IMG/VR virus record: IMGVR_UViG_3300021057_000028
Location: 1-34,496 of that record
Strand: one strand, 5' to 3'
Origin: a virus
Length of the DNA: 34,496 bases
Shown here: positions 1 through 10,200 of the stretch, piece by piece
Layout: every line of letters begins with the position of its first letter
How positions within the stretch are numbered: position 1 is the first letter of the stretch
Program-made: the position numbers and the translations under genes
Notes under the pieces: model-generated
Told to the model about the DNA's origin: nothing
The model's database searches: none
The model's input: only the letters and a program-made list of their open reading frames with translations

Positions 1-520
1 CCTTGAGCTTGAGCGCCGTCAGCCCGACGCCGTCGGTGGTGACGCCCGTGATGCCGCCGAACGCCGAGGCGTTGTTGTACTGGACCTGCGTGTCGCTGCC
101 GCCGGGCGTGCCACCGCCGCCGCCGCCACCGGCGTAGTTCGCGGAGTCCCATACGCCGGGATCGAGGAACAGGTTCCCGTTCGCGTCGCACTTGCCGAGG
201 AGGTCATCGCCGCTCGCTGGCGTGCAGCGCTCGCACGTGCCCGTCGCGCTCGTGCGCACCCAGGACACGGTCCCCGCGCCGAGTCCAGTGATCGACGCGT
301 CCACCATCCCGCCCGTCTGCAGACGCACCGAGCCCGGTACCGCCGACGAGCTCCACGCGCTCAGCGCGATGCCGTGCGCGCGGCGCGTGCCTCGGTTGGC
401 CGTCGTCGCCTTCAGATACAGCCCCGTCGACGCGTCGTCGATGAGGACGTCGCCGACGGCGATCGCGCCCGAGGACCCGGACAGCGTCGCAGACTCGTTG
501 ATGGTGATCGCGGCGACCAT
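1..520 (-). CDS. Tail fibre / head- or tail-spike type protein, N-terminal part (cut by window edge)
   Basis: The reading frame is open from an ATG at 518-520 to the first base of the window, so at least 173 residues are visible and the C-terminus lies outside. The N-terminal 130 residues look beta-rich, with many small and hydroxyl residues. They are followed by a seven-glycine hinge and the sequence TQVQYNNASAFGG at about residues 144-156. A QVQYNN..FGG element of this kind is a recurrent feature of phage fibre and spike proteins, just before the repeated shaft or receptor-binding part. The start is three bases after the stop of the upstream small gene, and both continue the late operon. 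Receptor binding or virion decoration is inferred from this motif and the position. The Cys pair CERC (about residues 96-99) is unusual for a fibre. Confidence 0.7.
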   Translation of the reverse strand, partial: MVAAITINESATLSGSSGAIAVGDVLIDDASTGLYLKATTANRGTRRAHGIALSAWSSSAVPGSVRLQTGGMVDASITGLGAGTVSWVRTSATGTCERCTPASGDDLLGKCDANGNLFLDPGVWDSANYAGGGGGGGTPGGSDTQVQYNNASAFGGITGVTTDGVGLTALKLK

Positions 521-523
521 GGC

Positions 524-793
524 TTACAGCAGCGCGACGCAGTTGGTCGCGGTCGAGCCCGTCTGCTTCACGACCTTCACGCAGACGCGGTACACGTGCC
601 CGGCGAGCAGGCCCGTGAGCGTGACGTCGTTGCCGTCGAGCATCGTCACCGCGAGGTTGCCTGCGCCGCCGACGAGGATCGCGCGGCTCGTGGTCGCGAG
701 CGTGTGATCGCCGCTGCCGTAGTTGATGGCGATGCCGCCGACGTACGGGTCATCCGTCCCGCGAGAGAGCAGGGTGCGTTCGTTCGTAGCCAT
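524..793 (-). CDS. Small conserved virion protein resembling phage/GTA spike-base proteins
   Basis: This is an 89-residue protein. Its core RAILVGGAGNLAVTMLDG (about residues 37-54) and its end GSTATNCVALL follow the pattern of a widespread small phage protein: RALYVGxxGxxAV, then a hydrophobic strand, then TGTTAxxIVALY. As I recall, that family includes the head-spike base protein of gene transfer agents. The ATG overlaps the TAA of the preceding internal virion gene (TAATG), and the fibre-like gene follows after three bases. A base plus fibre pair would fit this order. The family resemblance is from memory of the pattern, and the assignment to head spike rather than tail is uncertain. Confidence 0.6.
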   Translation of the reverse strand: MATNERTLLSRGTDDPYVGGIAINYGSGDHTLATTSRAILVGGAGNLAVTMLDGNDVTLTGLLAGHVYRVCVKVVKQTGSTATNCVALL

Positions 794-3468
794 TATTTCG
801 TCCTTCCTTCGATCTGCTGCGCTTCGGTCTCGAACATCCCCACGTCGAGCTTGATTGGTCGCTTCGCGACGGGCGCGGGTCCCATCGGCGCGGCCTGAGG
901 TGCGCTCGGCGCCTTCGCCCCCTGCATGAGCGCGATGAAGTCCGGCTCGAACGTCCCGTCCGCGGGCGTCTCGAGCAGGATGCTGATCGCCTTCTTCCGC
1001 TCGCGCGGCATCGAGTCGAGCTTCCCCTCGCGGTCGAGGCCCGCGATCTCGCTGCGCGCCATGTCCTGCATCTGTACGAACAGATGCGGGTACACGAACT
1101 TGACCGTGCGGATGCCCTCGCGATTCAGCTTCCCCTGCTTCATCTCACGGATGATCGACTCCGGATGCAGCGCGGCGTTACGCTTGCGCTCGTAGTCCGC
1201 GAGCTGGCTGTCGGTGTACCGCTCGCGCGTGCGCCCGAAGGCGTCCTTCTGGACGACCGGCTGCGGCGCGTTGATGGCGAGGAACGTGAGCGCACGCGTC
1301 GCGACGGCCGCGACCGACGCGCTCGTGTTCGGCGCGTGCCGCGGGAGGTCGCCCGCGAACTCGCCGAGGCGCTTCTGCAGGAGCTCCGGGTTGGCGGCGA
1401 GCTGGCGGACCTCGCCGATCTCTTTCTGCACGGCCTCACGGGCGCGCGGCTTCACCGACGGAGACAGGCGGTCGAGGATCTCCTTGCCCTTGCCGTCGAA
1501 GAGGCGGTTCAGGCCGTTCTCGATGCCCTTCTCGAACCTCTCCGTCGCGGCCTTCACCGCGCCGAGCCGCTCCATCGTCGTGAGCGGCTTCGTCATGATG
1601 TCGGTGGCGAGACCGAGCACGCCGCCGAGCGAGCGCCCTTGCTCCTCGAGCTGCTGCTGGCGAAGACGGTTGACGACGCCGGCCTCTTTGCGCGCGTCGG
1701 CGAACGCGGACTCGAACGCGTCGAGGTCGCTTCGCATCTGCGCGAGCTGCTTCACCTCGGCCGGTCCGAGGTCGGCGTACTTCTCGATCGCCGCGATGCG
1801 CTGGCGGTTGCCGTCGATGAACGCCTCGGCGCTGCGGACGCCCTGGCGGATGTCGTCGTCGGCGGTGCCGCGCAGGTCGTTGAGGATCGACCGCGCCTTG
1901 TCGAAGTCGACCTCTGGCTTCGGGACGCCGCTGACCTGATCGATGCTGACGCCGAAGCGGCCGCCGAAGTCCTGGCGCCGCGCGAGCGCTGCCGAGAAGG
2001 TCTCGTTCCATTCGCGGTTCGCCGCTCCGGCCGCGCCCCACACCGCTTCGTCCTCGAGCCCGACGCGGAGCTCCTCATACGCCTGCGAGAAGAGGTTCTC
2101 TCCTTCGCTGCGCAGATACGGCGCCTTGCCGAAGCCGGAGACCTTGCCGACCTCCTGCTTCAGCTTGTAAGTCGACATGTACAGATCGCGGAGGGCGTTC
2201 TCGCCGCCGCCGTCGACCATCGACGCGTGCTTCGCGTACGTGTCCTGCAGCATCTTGCGCAGGCGCCGGACGCCGACCTCGTTGCCGCCCTTCATCGCGG
2301 TCTGCTCGAGCTCGGTGACGAGCGCGTCCACCCGCTGCGTCATCTTCACGGCGGCGTCGGCCGCGACGTCGAGCTTCGTGGGATCGAGCAGCTTCGCGAA
2401 CTGGTCAGGCCGCTCGGTGAAGTTGACGCGGTTGAGGACCTCCTCGCCACGCATCACGGCGCTGCCGCGCTCGGCGAGGATGCGCGCGTTCTTGTCGAGG
2501 ATCTCCTCCTGCTTCACGATCCGCGTGACGCGGTCCGCGTAGGCCTTGCGCAGCACCTCCTCGAGCTCGGCGTTGCCGCCCGCGCGATTCGCCGCGTACC
2601 ACGCCGCCGCCTTGTCGACGACGCCTGAGGCCGGTCCGCCCTTGCGAAGCGCCGCGGCGGTCTCCTTCGCGAGCGCTTGGAGCTCGTCGGTCATGACGGC
2701 CGCCTGCTCGCTCGTCGCGCCGGCCTTGCGGAGGTCAGTGACGATGCTCTCCGTCGCGCCGAGGTCCTCGCGGAGCACGCGCCCTGCGCCCGGCGTCCCT
2801 GCTACCTCGTCGAGCAGCCCCGACGGACGCGGCCCCACGGCGTGCCGGAGCGAGCCGAGCCCATGCGCGACGGCGCCGATGCCAGCGCCGACGCCCGCGC
2901 CCAGGAGGCCGTCCTTCACGGCCGTCGCGAAAAGCTTCTCACCGGTCGGATCGGGCTCGCCGAGCGCGTCCTCGCTGACGGCCTTGCCGAAGCCGAGGAG
3001 CGTACCCTCGACGCCGCCGCGAGCGCCCATCGACGCCATGCTGCCGAGCAGGCCCTCACCGACGCGCGCCGCGACCTGCTCCTCGACGACGGCACCGGCG
3101 CCGGTGATGCCCTCGCCCGCGCCGATGAAGAGCCCCGCGGCCTCGCCGCCGAGCGTCGAGTAGGGGTTGGTCTCCTTCGCGACGCGGAGGCCGTGTTGCA
3201 TGTCGGCGCGTGCCCGCGCGCCGCCGAGCATGTCCGCGCCCTCGACGAGCGCGAGGTCGGTGAGGCCGCCGCTCGCGACGCGTCCGGCGCCGAACACGGC
3301 CGAGGCGCCCATGCCGAGCAGGCCGCCGAACTCACGCTCGTACTTTCCCTCGGGGCCCGCGCGAGACACGACGGCACCCGCGGCGACAGCCTGCGCGAGG
3401 TCCTCTTGAGGGACCGTCGCAGCTTCGCCGGTCGGCAGCGTGATGTCGACGAGCCCGCCGTCCGCCAT
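793..3468 (-). CDS. Large internal virion (ejection-type) protein
   Basis: This 891-residue protein lies downstream of the tail hub gene and of two other large alpha-helical proteins. Residues 40-200 are rich in Gly/Ala and contain NPYSTLGGEAAGLFIGAGEG and other amphipathic glycine-rich stretches. Such segments are typical of podovirus proteins that are stored in the head and ejected into the cell envelope. The middle, about residues 230-700, is almost all charged helix and likely coiled coil. The C-terminus ends in a Pro/Ala linker and a short Lys-rich tail. I see no lysozyme or transglycosylase active-site motif. The ATG overlaps the upstream stop (TAATG). The role as an ejection or internal protein is inferred from size, composition and position; no named family is recognised. 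Confidence 0.6.
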   Translation of the reverse strand: MADGGLVDITLPTGEAATVPQEDLAQAVAAGAVVSRAGPEGKYEREFGGLLGMGASAVFGAGRVASGGLTDLALVEGADMLGGARARADMQHGLRVAKETNPYSTLGGEAAGLFIGAGEGITGAGAVVEEQVAARVGEGLLGSMASMGARGGVEGTLLGFGKAVSEDALGEPDPTGEKLFATAVKDGLLGAGVGAGIGAVAHGLGSLRHAVGPRPSGLLDEVAGTPGAGRVLREDLGATESIVTDLRKAGATSEQAAVMTDELQALAKETAAALRKGGPASGVVDKAAAWYAANRAGGNAELEEVLRKAYADRVTRIVKQEEILDKNARILAERGSAVMRGEEVLNRVNFTERPDQFAKLLDPTKLDVAADAAVKMTQRVDALVTELEQTAMKGGNEVGVRRLRKMLQDTYAKHASMVDGGGENALRDLYMSTYKLKQEVGKVSGFGKAPYLRSEGENLFSQAYEELRVGLEDEAVWGAAGAANREWNETFSAALARRQDFGGRFGVSIDQVSGVPKPEVDFDKARSILNDLRGTADDDIRQGVRSAEAFIDGNRQRIAAIEKYADLGPAEVKQLAQMRSDLDAFESAFADARKEAGVVNRLRQQQLEEQGRSLGGVLGLATDIMTKPLTTMERLGAVKAATERFEKGIENGLNRLFDGKGKEILDRLSPSVKPRAREAVQKEIGEVRQLAANPELLQKRLGEFAGDLPRHAPNTSASVAAVATRALTFLAINAPQPVVQKDAFGRTRERYTDSQLADYERKRNAALHPESIIREMKQGKLNREGIRTVKFVYPHLFVQMQDMARSEIAGLDREGKLDSMPRERKKAISILLETPADGTFEPDFIALMQGAKAPSAPQAAPMGPAPVAKRPIKLDVGMFETEAQQIEGRTK

Positions 3469-5252
3469 TACTTCTTGACCCTCACCGAGTCAGGGATCTG
3501 CGGGTTGATGCCCTTGAGGCGCTGCTCGAAGATCTGCACCGCGCGCGGGTCGTACCCGGCCTTCTTCCTCGCCTCGAGTTCCTGGAAGAAGTTGTCTGCC
3601 TGGTTGATCGCGTTGCGCTGCTCGGCGGGGGACTTCGCGCCCTCGAAGGCCTTGGAGATCATTTCGCGCTCGGACTCGGAGGCACCGGAGCCGGTGATCT
3701 GCTTCTGGTACGCGAGCTTGATCTTGTCCCAGTCGCCGCGCGAGACGCGCTCCTCGTCGCTGAGGCCGACGGACTTGTTGAGCGCCCATGCCATCGGGTT
3801 GAGTGCGCCGAGGCCCTCGGGACGACGAGCGATCTTCTCGCGGAAGTCCGCCATCGGTCCGACGCCGGGCAGGCCCTCGTCAGGCTTCGTGCCCGCGAGG
3901 CGGCGCTTTGCGTTGTCGACGGCGGAGCGGCCCTCAACGAGGTCCTTGTCGGAGAGGTCTTTCCCGAGCTTCTGGACCTGCTCGGGGATGTTGCCGCCGG
4001 CCTTGTTGATCGCGTCGAGGCGCTCGATCTCCAGCTTGTCCCTTTTCAGGCCGAGCTCGGCGATCTCCATGCTGCGCTTCCACGCCTTCTCCTCGGCCGC
4101 CGCCTGCGCTGCCGCCGCCGCGCGCTGCTGCGCCAGGAAGGACTGGTACGCCTCGCCAGCGATCTGCGTCTTCAGCGCGTCCTGCTGGTGCTGGAACTGG
4201 TTCGCCACCTGCTGCGCCTGCGTGCGGAGCGCGGGGATGCCGAGCCGCTCGGCGTCGGCCTGAACCTTCTGCTTCGCGGCCTCGAGCATGAGGTTTCGCG
4301 TCTGCATCGCCGCGAGCCGGCGATCGCCGGTCTCCTGCAGCATCTGACCGAAGATGGTCTGACGCGCGCCGAGCGCGGTCTTCTTGTTGTCGATCTGCTG
4401 CTGCTGCTCGCGAATGGCCGTGTCGATGTGCGTGTTGAGCATCTTCATCGCGCGGTCACCCTCGCCCGCGCGAGCCATCAGCATCGAGCCGAGGACCATC
4501 AGCGCCTTCTCGGCGGCGTTGCCCATGGCGCCCTTGAAGTCGACCTTCTGCTCGGCGATCTCGCTCGCGAGCTGCTCGTTGCGCGCGAGGAAGGCCTCGT
4601 GCTTCTCCGCTGCCTTCGCGTCCGCCTCCATCTGGAGCTGCGCGTGACGCTCCTTGATTTGCGCCTCCTGCTCCTGCAGCGAGGCGATGCCCTCGGCGCG
4701 CGTCGCCTGGTTCACACCCTGTTCGAGCGCGAGCTCCTTGTCGGTGTCGTAGTCACCCACCATGCGCTGGCGCGAGGCATCGAACGCGGCCTTGAGCCCC
4801 GCGCCCGAGCCACCGCCGCCAGGGCCGCCGATGAGCGCGGGACGGCGCAGCTGGTAACGCGGGTCGAGCGTGGGCGACATAGGGATGTCCGTGTCCGCCG
4901 TCGCGCCGGGCTCGATCGGCGTGAGGCGCTGCATCGTGCCGCCTGGGCTCGTGACCTCGCCCGCTGCGCCCTCGCGCTCGAACGACGTCGGATTGCGCGT
5001 GCCGATGCCGAGCTTCTGACCGAGCAAGCCGGCGACAGGGCCGGTGAGCCCCATGCCGGGGTTGCCCGCGGCCATCAGCGCCTGCACCGCGGGGTTGTTC
5101 GCGATGCGCACCGCGCGCCCGCGCTCGAGCGCGAGCCGCTCTTGGAACGGCGTGGGAGCGGCCGCAGCCGCACCGAGCCGCTGGCTGAACTCGGGCACGC
5201 CCTGGAGCGTCGGGTTCAGCCCTGCGAGGACGTCGTCGTCGAACTGACTCAT
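3468..5252 (-). CDS. Coiled-coil internal virion protein
   Basis: The product is 594 residues, read from the ATG at 5250-5252. That ATG overlaps the TGA of the upstream gene (ATGA), which is why I chose it over a longer open frame reaching 5819 that only shadows the upstream gene. The N-terminal 150 residues are Pro/Gly/Ala-rich and likely disordered, with a GGPGGGGSGAG linker. Residues about 160-430 are long charged helices rich in Gln, Glu, Ala and Lys (for example REQQQQIDNKK). The C-terminal third contains TGSGASESEREMISKAF followed by an acidic/aromatic helix, a pattern seen in several podovirus internal proteins. Together with its two neighbours it probably makes up the ejected core proteins. 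No enzymatic motif is seen. Confidence 0.6.
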   Translation of the reverse strand: MSQFDDDVLAGLNPTLQGVPEFSQRLGAAAAAPTPFQERLALERGRAVRIANNPAVQALMAAGNPGMGLTGPVAGLLGQKLGIGTRNPTSFEREGAAGEVTSPGGTMQRLTPIEPGATADTDIPMSPTLDPRYQLRRPALIGGPGGGGSGAGLKAAFDASRQRMVGDYDTDKELALEQGVNQATRAEGIASLQEQEAQIKERHAQLQMEADAKAAEKHEAFLARNEQLASEIAEQKVDFKGAMGNAAEKALMVLGSMLMARAGEGDRAMKMLNTHIDTAIREQQQQIDNKKTALGARQTIFGQMLQETGDRRLAAMQTRNLMLEAAKQKVQADAERLGIPALRTQAQQVANQFQHQQDALKTQIAGEAYQSFLAQQRAAAAAQAAAEEKAWKRSMEIAELGLKRDKLEIERLDAINKAGGNIPEQVQKLGKDLSDKDLVEGRSAVDNAKRRLAGTKPDEGLPGVGPMADFREKIARRPEGLGALNPMAWALNKSVGLSDEERVSRGDWDKIKLAYQKQITGSGASESEREMISKAFEGAKSPAEQRNAINQADNFFQELEARKKAGYDPRAVQIFEQRLKGINPQIPDSVRVKK

Positions 5253-7234
5253 CGGTACCTCTGCACGCGATCGGCCATCAGGCCGGCCAGGACCTCGTCC
5301 TGGAGTTGCTGCTTCTGCGCGAGGTGCCCGACGCCCGCGAGGGCGAGCTTGGTGCCCCCCGCGCCGTCGATGGCGAGCAGGCCCGTTGCCGGGTCGCGCT
5401 GCACCGCGGGCGCCGTCACGGGATGGCGCGCCATCTCCTGCGCGGACGCCGGACCCACCTGAGGACGTGCCGGGTCCGTGCCGGGCACGCCAGGACGGTA
5501 GTGGTACATCGCCGGAGAGAGCCCCTGCGCGAACTGCTGCGTGACCGGATCGCTGCCGCCGACGCTCGGCCCGGCCTGCGACGCTGCGTGGCGCTGCGCG
5601 TCGACGTCGCCGAGGAGACCGAGCGCCTGTGCGCGCATCGCGTCGTGGCGAGGGTCGCGCGGCGGCGCGCGGTGGCCCTCGTCCCACGCGCTCGCGCGCA
5701 TCTCGCGCACCGTGGCCGCGAGCGGGTGGCCCTGCTCGGCGAGCTCGCGCAGGCGCGAGGGGGGCATCGCGGCGAGCTTGCGCGCGTCGTCGAGGGCCGC
5801 TCGGTGGCCCTCGTCCCATGCGCCGGCCTTCGCCGTGCGGATCGGGTCCGGGTCACCGTTCGCCATGAGGCCGGCAGCGAAGCCCATGTTGACGGCGTTG
5901 CTCTTGGAGCGCTCGTCGCTGTAGAAGCCTCCGCCGTAGCCGCCGCGGTAGCCGCCGTACGGGACGACCGGGTCCTGAGGCATGCCGTACCCGCCGCCTG
6001 AGGCGAGCGAGCCGAACATGTTTGCGCCCATGCGCAGCGCGCCCATGACGGCGGGGTTCGGCCCCGTGGGTGGCGGAGGCGCGGGGGCGACCTGCGCGCC
6101 AACGAGACCCGCCGCGTGCGGGCTGGGAGATGCGCCGCCGAGCATGGCGCCCGCGCTCCGCGGGTCGTACGGCATCGGGGGAGGCGCGCCGGCCATGCGT
6201 CCGACGAGCCCGCCGCCGCCGATGCTGCCGCCGACGGCGCCACTGAGGGGCACGATGTTCTGCTTCGCGGTGACGTCGGAGGCCATCCCGAGCGAGATGC
6301 CCGTCATCACGCCTTGGCCGATCATGCCGACGGTCTGGTTCGTCTGCTGTCGGTCGCGCGCGTCGCGCTGCTGCTGCAAGGCGATGGCGCTCTGCTGCTG
6401 ACCGGTGACCGCCGCCTGCCTGTTGCCGCGGGCCTGGAGGTCGGCGACCTTCACTTGCTGCTCGTTGCCGTACATGCCCTGGCTGTACGCGTCGTTCTGC
6501 GCGCGCTGCGCGGCGTTGATCTGCGCCTGCGCCTGGGCCATCTGCGCATCGATCGTCTGGCCGCCGTAGTCCTGCTGGCGCATGCCGGAGTAGGCGCCGT
6601 ACGCCGCTTGCTCTGCCGCCATTCGCTCCTGCGCGGCGTTGATCTGCGCCTGGTTGCTGATGGCGCTCTGCATCGCCGCGGTGTTGCCGGCGGCGTTCTG
6701 CTGCGCGAGCGCGATGCCCGCAGCTCCGCGCGCGCTCGCCGCCGCGCTCGACTGCTCGGCTGCGGCCTGCTGCATCTGGCGGTCGGCCTGCATCTCGGCG
6801 ATCGACGGGACGAGGCCCATCGCGCGGCGCTCCATGAGGTCCGCCATCCCGAGCTGCTTCTCGCGAGCTCGCAACGCGTTCTCGCGGTTGCCGAGGGCCC
6901 CCGTGAAGTCGATGCGCTCGCCCTGCCGGCCCTGCGCGGCCTCCGCCTGCGCGCGGTAGTAGTCCCAATCGCGCCTTGCGTTGCCGGGGTCGCTGCCCCA
7001 CGTGTACGCGGTCTCCAGGCCCTGCTGCTTCTGGTCGCGCGTTTCGTTGAGGACCTTGTCTCGGATCTTCTTTCGGATCTCTTCGCCGGCATCACCGGCC
7101 ATGCCGCTACCGAGGATGAGATTCCGGTCGTACTCCGACATGCTGCCGACGATCTCGTCGAACCGGCGCTGGTCCTCCGTGCCCCATCCTGCAGCCGCGG
7201 CGTCGTTCGGATCGCTGAATGCCTGGTACGCCAT
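5249..7234 (-). CDS. Internal virion protein with S74-chaperone-like C-terminal motifs
   Basis: The product is 661 residues from the ATG at 7232-7234, which overlaps the stop of the hub gene (TGATG); the longer open frame upstream is a shadow of that gene. Residues 1-140 are charged helix. Residues 150-300 are a Gln/Ala-rich segment (QMAQAQAQINAAQ). Residues 340-440 are Pro/Gly-rich linker (GGYRGGYGGGFYSDE). Two short motifs, SDVTAKQN (319-326) and SDERSKSN (439-446), look like the SDxRxKxNI signature that opens peptidase S74 intramolecular chaperone domains. YHYRPGVPGTDP (577-588) and the Ala/Gly-rich end also resemble the S74 YRYKPGV...GVMAQD region. AWDEGHRA occurs twice (472-479, 516-523). 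The normal catalytic GVMAQE-type motif is replaced by GPASAQEMARHP, so self-cleavage is doubtful. Role as an ejection protein is inferred from position. Confidence 0.55.
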   Translation of the reverse strand: MAYQAFSDPNDAAAAGWGTEDQRRFDEIVGSMSEYDRNLILGSGMAGDAGEEIRKKIRDKVLNETRDQKQQGLETAYTWGSDPGNARRDWDYYRAQAEAAQGRQGERIDFTGALGNRENALRAREKQLGMADLMERRAMGLVPSIAEMQADRQMQQAAAEQSSAAASARGAAGIALAQQNAAGNTAAMQSAISNQAQINAAQERMAAEQAAYGAYSGMRQQDYGGQTIDAQMAQAQAQINAAQRAQNDAYSQGMYGNEQQVKVADLQARGNRQAAVTGQQQSAIALQQQRDARDRQQTNQTVGMIGQGVMTGISLGMASDVTAKQNIVPLSGAVGGSIGGGGLVGRMAGAPPPMPYDPRSAGAMLGGASPSPHAAGLVGAQVAPAPPPPTGPNPAVMGALRMGANMFGSLASGGGYGMPQDPVVPYGGYRGGYGGGFYSDERSKSNAVNMGFAAGLMANGDPDPIRTAKAGAWDEGHRAALDDARKLAAMPPSRLRELAEQGHPLAATVREMRASAWDEGHRAPPRDPRHDAMRAQALGLLGDVDAQRHAASQAGPSVGGSDPVTQQFAQGLSPAMYHYRPGVPGTDPARPQVGPASAQEMARHPVTAPAVQRDPATGLLAIDGAGGTKLALAGVGHLAQKQQLQDEVLAGLMADRVQRYR

Positions 7235-10200
7235 CACTTCCTCGTGCTGGTTGCGAGATGTGGAGTCGCCTTCGTCGCGCCCTGCTTCGGCGCGATGTCG
7301 ACGCTGAGGCCGACCCACGTGAAGCCCTGCCCGGTGCCGAGCGTCGCGGGCGCCGTGTCCGTCACGCGAAACCGCATGCGCTGCCCCTGCGCGCGCGGGC
7401 GGAAGTCGAGCTGACGGAGCCCCGTCAGCGTCTCCGCCTCGGTCCACGTCTTGTCGTTGCTCGCCGAGTAGTCGGCGCCGTCGTACGCGGTCTCGATCTT
7501 GAGCCCCGCTGCGCTGTTGCGCGTGAACAGGATCATCGCGTTGTAGACGCGCTGCTGCTGCTGCAGCCCGAACTTGCAGTCCACGGTCTCCCACTTCGCG
7601 GTGACCCAAGCGCCCGTGTCGAGGTACGTCGTGCGGTCCTCGATGTAGACGCGCGCGTCGGTCGCGAGCCACGCGTAGCGGTACGCGCTGCCGCTCCACA
7701 CGACGGCCGAGTCCTGCGCTGGAGTGTCCGCGGTGCCCGCGCTGTTCTTGCGGCGATCGGTCGAGACCCAATCTTTGATCGCAAGGTCGAACACCAGCGT
7801 GCGGCCGTTGCCGCTCACCTGGCCGTCCGCCTCCGACGCAGCGAGCTCGAAGTAGACCACGCTCTCCAGCGGGTCGAGCCGCGCCGAGCTCACGATGGGA
7901 TACGCCGCCAGCGTCGTCGCGACCGACTCGCCCACCCACTGCACAGCGCGACCACGGTCGAGTAGCTCGATGCCGCGCTCGCTCTGGAAGAAGATCCCCA
8001 CCGCCGTGACGACGACGCTCCGAGGGTCGATGCACCCGACATCAGACGCGATGAGCTGCGGCGCGCCCAGGCCGCCCGCGGCGCCGTTGTCCGTCGGCGG
8101 CTCGCACGGCAGCGCGTAGACCTGCCTGCGCGTGAACGCGAACACGAACCCGTCCTGCGAGGCGATCGCGGTCCCGCCCGAGAGCGGCTGGCTGAAGATG
8201 GGCGAGAACCACGTGCCTTCGCCGTAGACGGGCTGCCCGGAGACCCACACCTCCGACTCCGACAGGCCTACGAGACACCCGAGGTGCTCAGTCACGTCGA
8301 CGAACGCGGGCGGCTGCTGCTTCGCCTGCGCCGTGCCGATGACGCCAGGTTGCGTGTAGAGCTTCGCGCGCGTCGTCAGCGTCGCGTCCTCCACGCTGTC
8401 GGCGAACGACACCGTCGCGGCCGTCGTGACGTTGTCGACCGTTCCGAGGCGGTAGTAGGGGGCCGTTCCGCCCGTCGCCGTCCGGTAGAACGCGACGCGC
8501 ACCGGGCTCGCCTGCGAGCTCGATCCGAGCCGCGAAGAGATGACCAGCGGGTTCACCGCCACGGTGACCGTCTGGTTCGCGGGGCTCCGCGTGTCGCTTG
8601 GACGCGAGACGGCCGACTGGTGCCAGTTTCCCTCGGCGTCGACCTCCTCGTAGACGGCCACGTATCGAAACGTCCCGGTGATGCCGGTGCCCGCCACCGA
8701 GGTCGTGGGCTTGTTGGGGCGGAAGATGAAGCCCGCCTCCGCGACGCGCGCGCCGTCGCTGTAGAACGTGCACGCGCCGCCGAAGTATTGACTCGTCCTC
8801 ACGCGCGCATTGCGCCAGCGAGCCGACGAGCCGAAGTCGAGCGCGACGAGACACGAGCCGCTGTTCGCGGCGCTCCTGCGCGGCGTGAAGGGCACGTAGA
8901 CCTTGGTGCCGCTCACGAGCGCCGTCGCCCATCCGGAGTAGAAGACGCTCGACAGGTTCGGGTACGGCACCGCCACCGGGCGGAACGTCGTCGCGGCGTC
9001 GGTGTTCATGTCGGCGATTGCGACGGTGATTGTCTGGAACGCGTCGTAGCTCTCCTCGGTGTTCACCGGCCCGTAGAACCGCCCGCCGTAGACGAACGGA
9101 CGCCCCACGAGTGACGTGTTTTGCACCGTCGTCGGCGTCCCCGTTCCCGCCGCCGCGCCGCCGCTCGTCGTGATCCCGAGGTGGCGGAGGTGAGGGAGGC
9201 TCGATGCGGTGTGGTTCAGCCACGCGCGCGCGTTGCCCGCCGTCGCGCTCGGCACGACGTAGAGCGCGCTCGCCGTGCCGGTGAACGTCCCCACCGTGGC
9301 CGTCGTCGCGAGCACCACGGTAATGGCCGCCGGGCTGAAGCCGCGCGCGCGGATGTTCGTTGTCTCCGTCCAGACGCACCAGAGCGTGTCCGTCGCGTTC
9401 CCGCCGACGTCGAGCGCCCCCACCGTCGTCGAGCTCGTGTTGATGGCTGCCGACTCGAGCACGCCGGTCTGATCGAACGTGACGAGCTTGATGCGGTCGG
9501 TCCCGGCGTCCGCGGTCTGGTACAGCAGCGCAGCGCGCGCCTGCGAGGCGTGCGGCAGCGAGCAGGTGCGGACCTTCGCGCTCGTCGGTCGAGCGTCCGT
9601 CGCGAGGTTCGTCATCGCGACCCATCCGGTCGTGATGGTCGCGGGCGACGTCGTATCCAGGTAGTGCGCCTCGATGTTCGTCGACGCGCTCGAGTACCGG
9701 ACCGCGATGAGGTACGCGCCGACGGCGACGATGCTCATCTGGTTGTTGCTCGCGTTCGACGTGCTTCCGATCTGCGTCGGCGGGCTCACGATTACGCCCG
9801 TCGTCGGGTTGATGACCGCGCCGAACATGTACGCCGCGGCGACGCTGGAGGACGTGGCCGTCGCGCTGAGCCACACCGCGCCGATGTATCCGTTGGTCGT
9901 GATGGCGACGTCCGCCAGGTAGCCGAGATCGACGCCGAGGTTCGGGAGCTCGATCGTGCTCGCCGTGCACTCGGGCAGGTACCCGCGCTGCGGCACCCAC
10001 CGCGCCGAGATGGCGTCGTATGCCTCGCAGCGCGCGAGGTCGCTCGCGGCGGCGGCGACGCGGCAGATCTGCTGCCCGTCGGCGAAGAGCTTGTAGCCCG
10101 ACGCGGCGCTCGTCGCGTCGATGCGCGACTGCGTGAGCGGCGTGCCGAAGCCGTACCGCTTGCCCAGGCCCATGCGCTGCACCTGGCGCACGTTCTCGTT

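Noticed and set aside
5253-5819. N-terminal extension of the 594-residue protein
   Set aside because: The translation is Arg/Pro/Gly-rich low complexity in the shadow of the upstream gene; the ATGA overlap at 5249-5252 gives the natural start.
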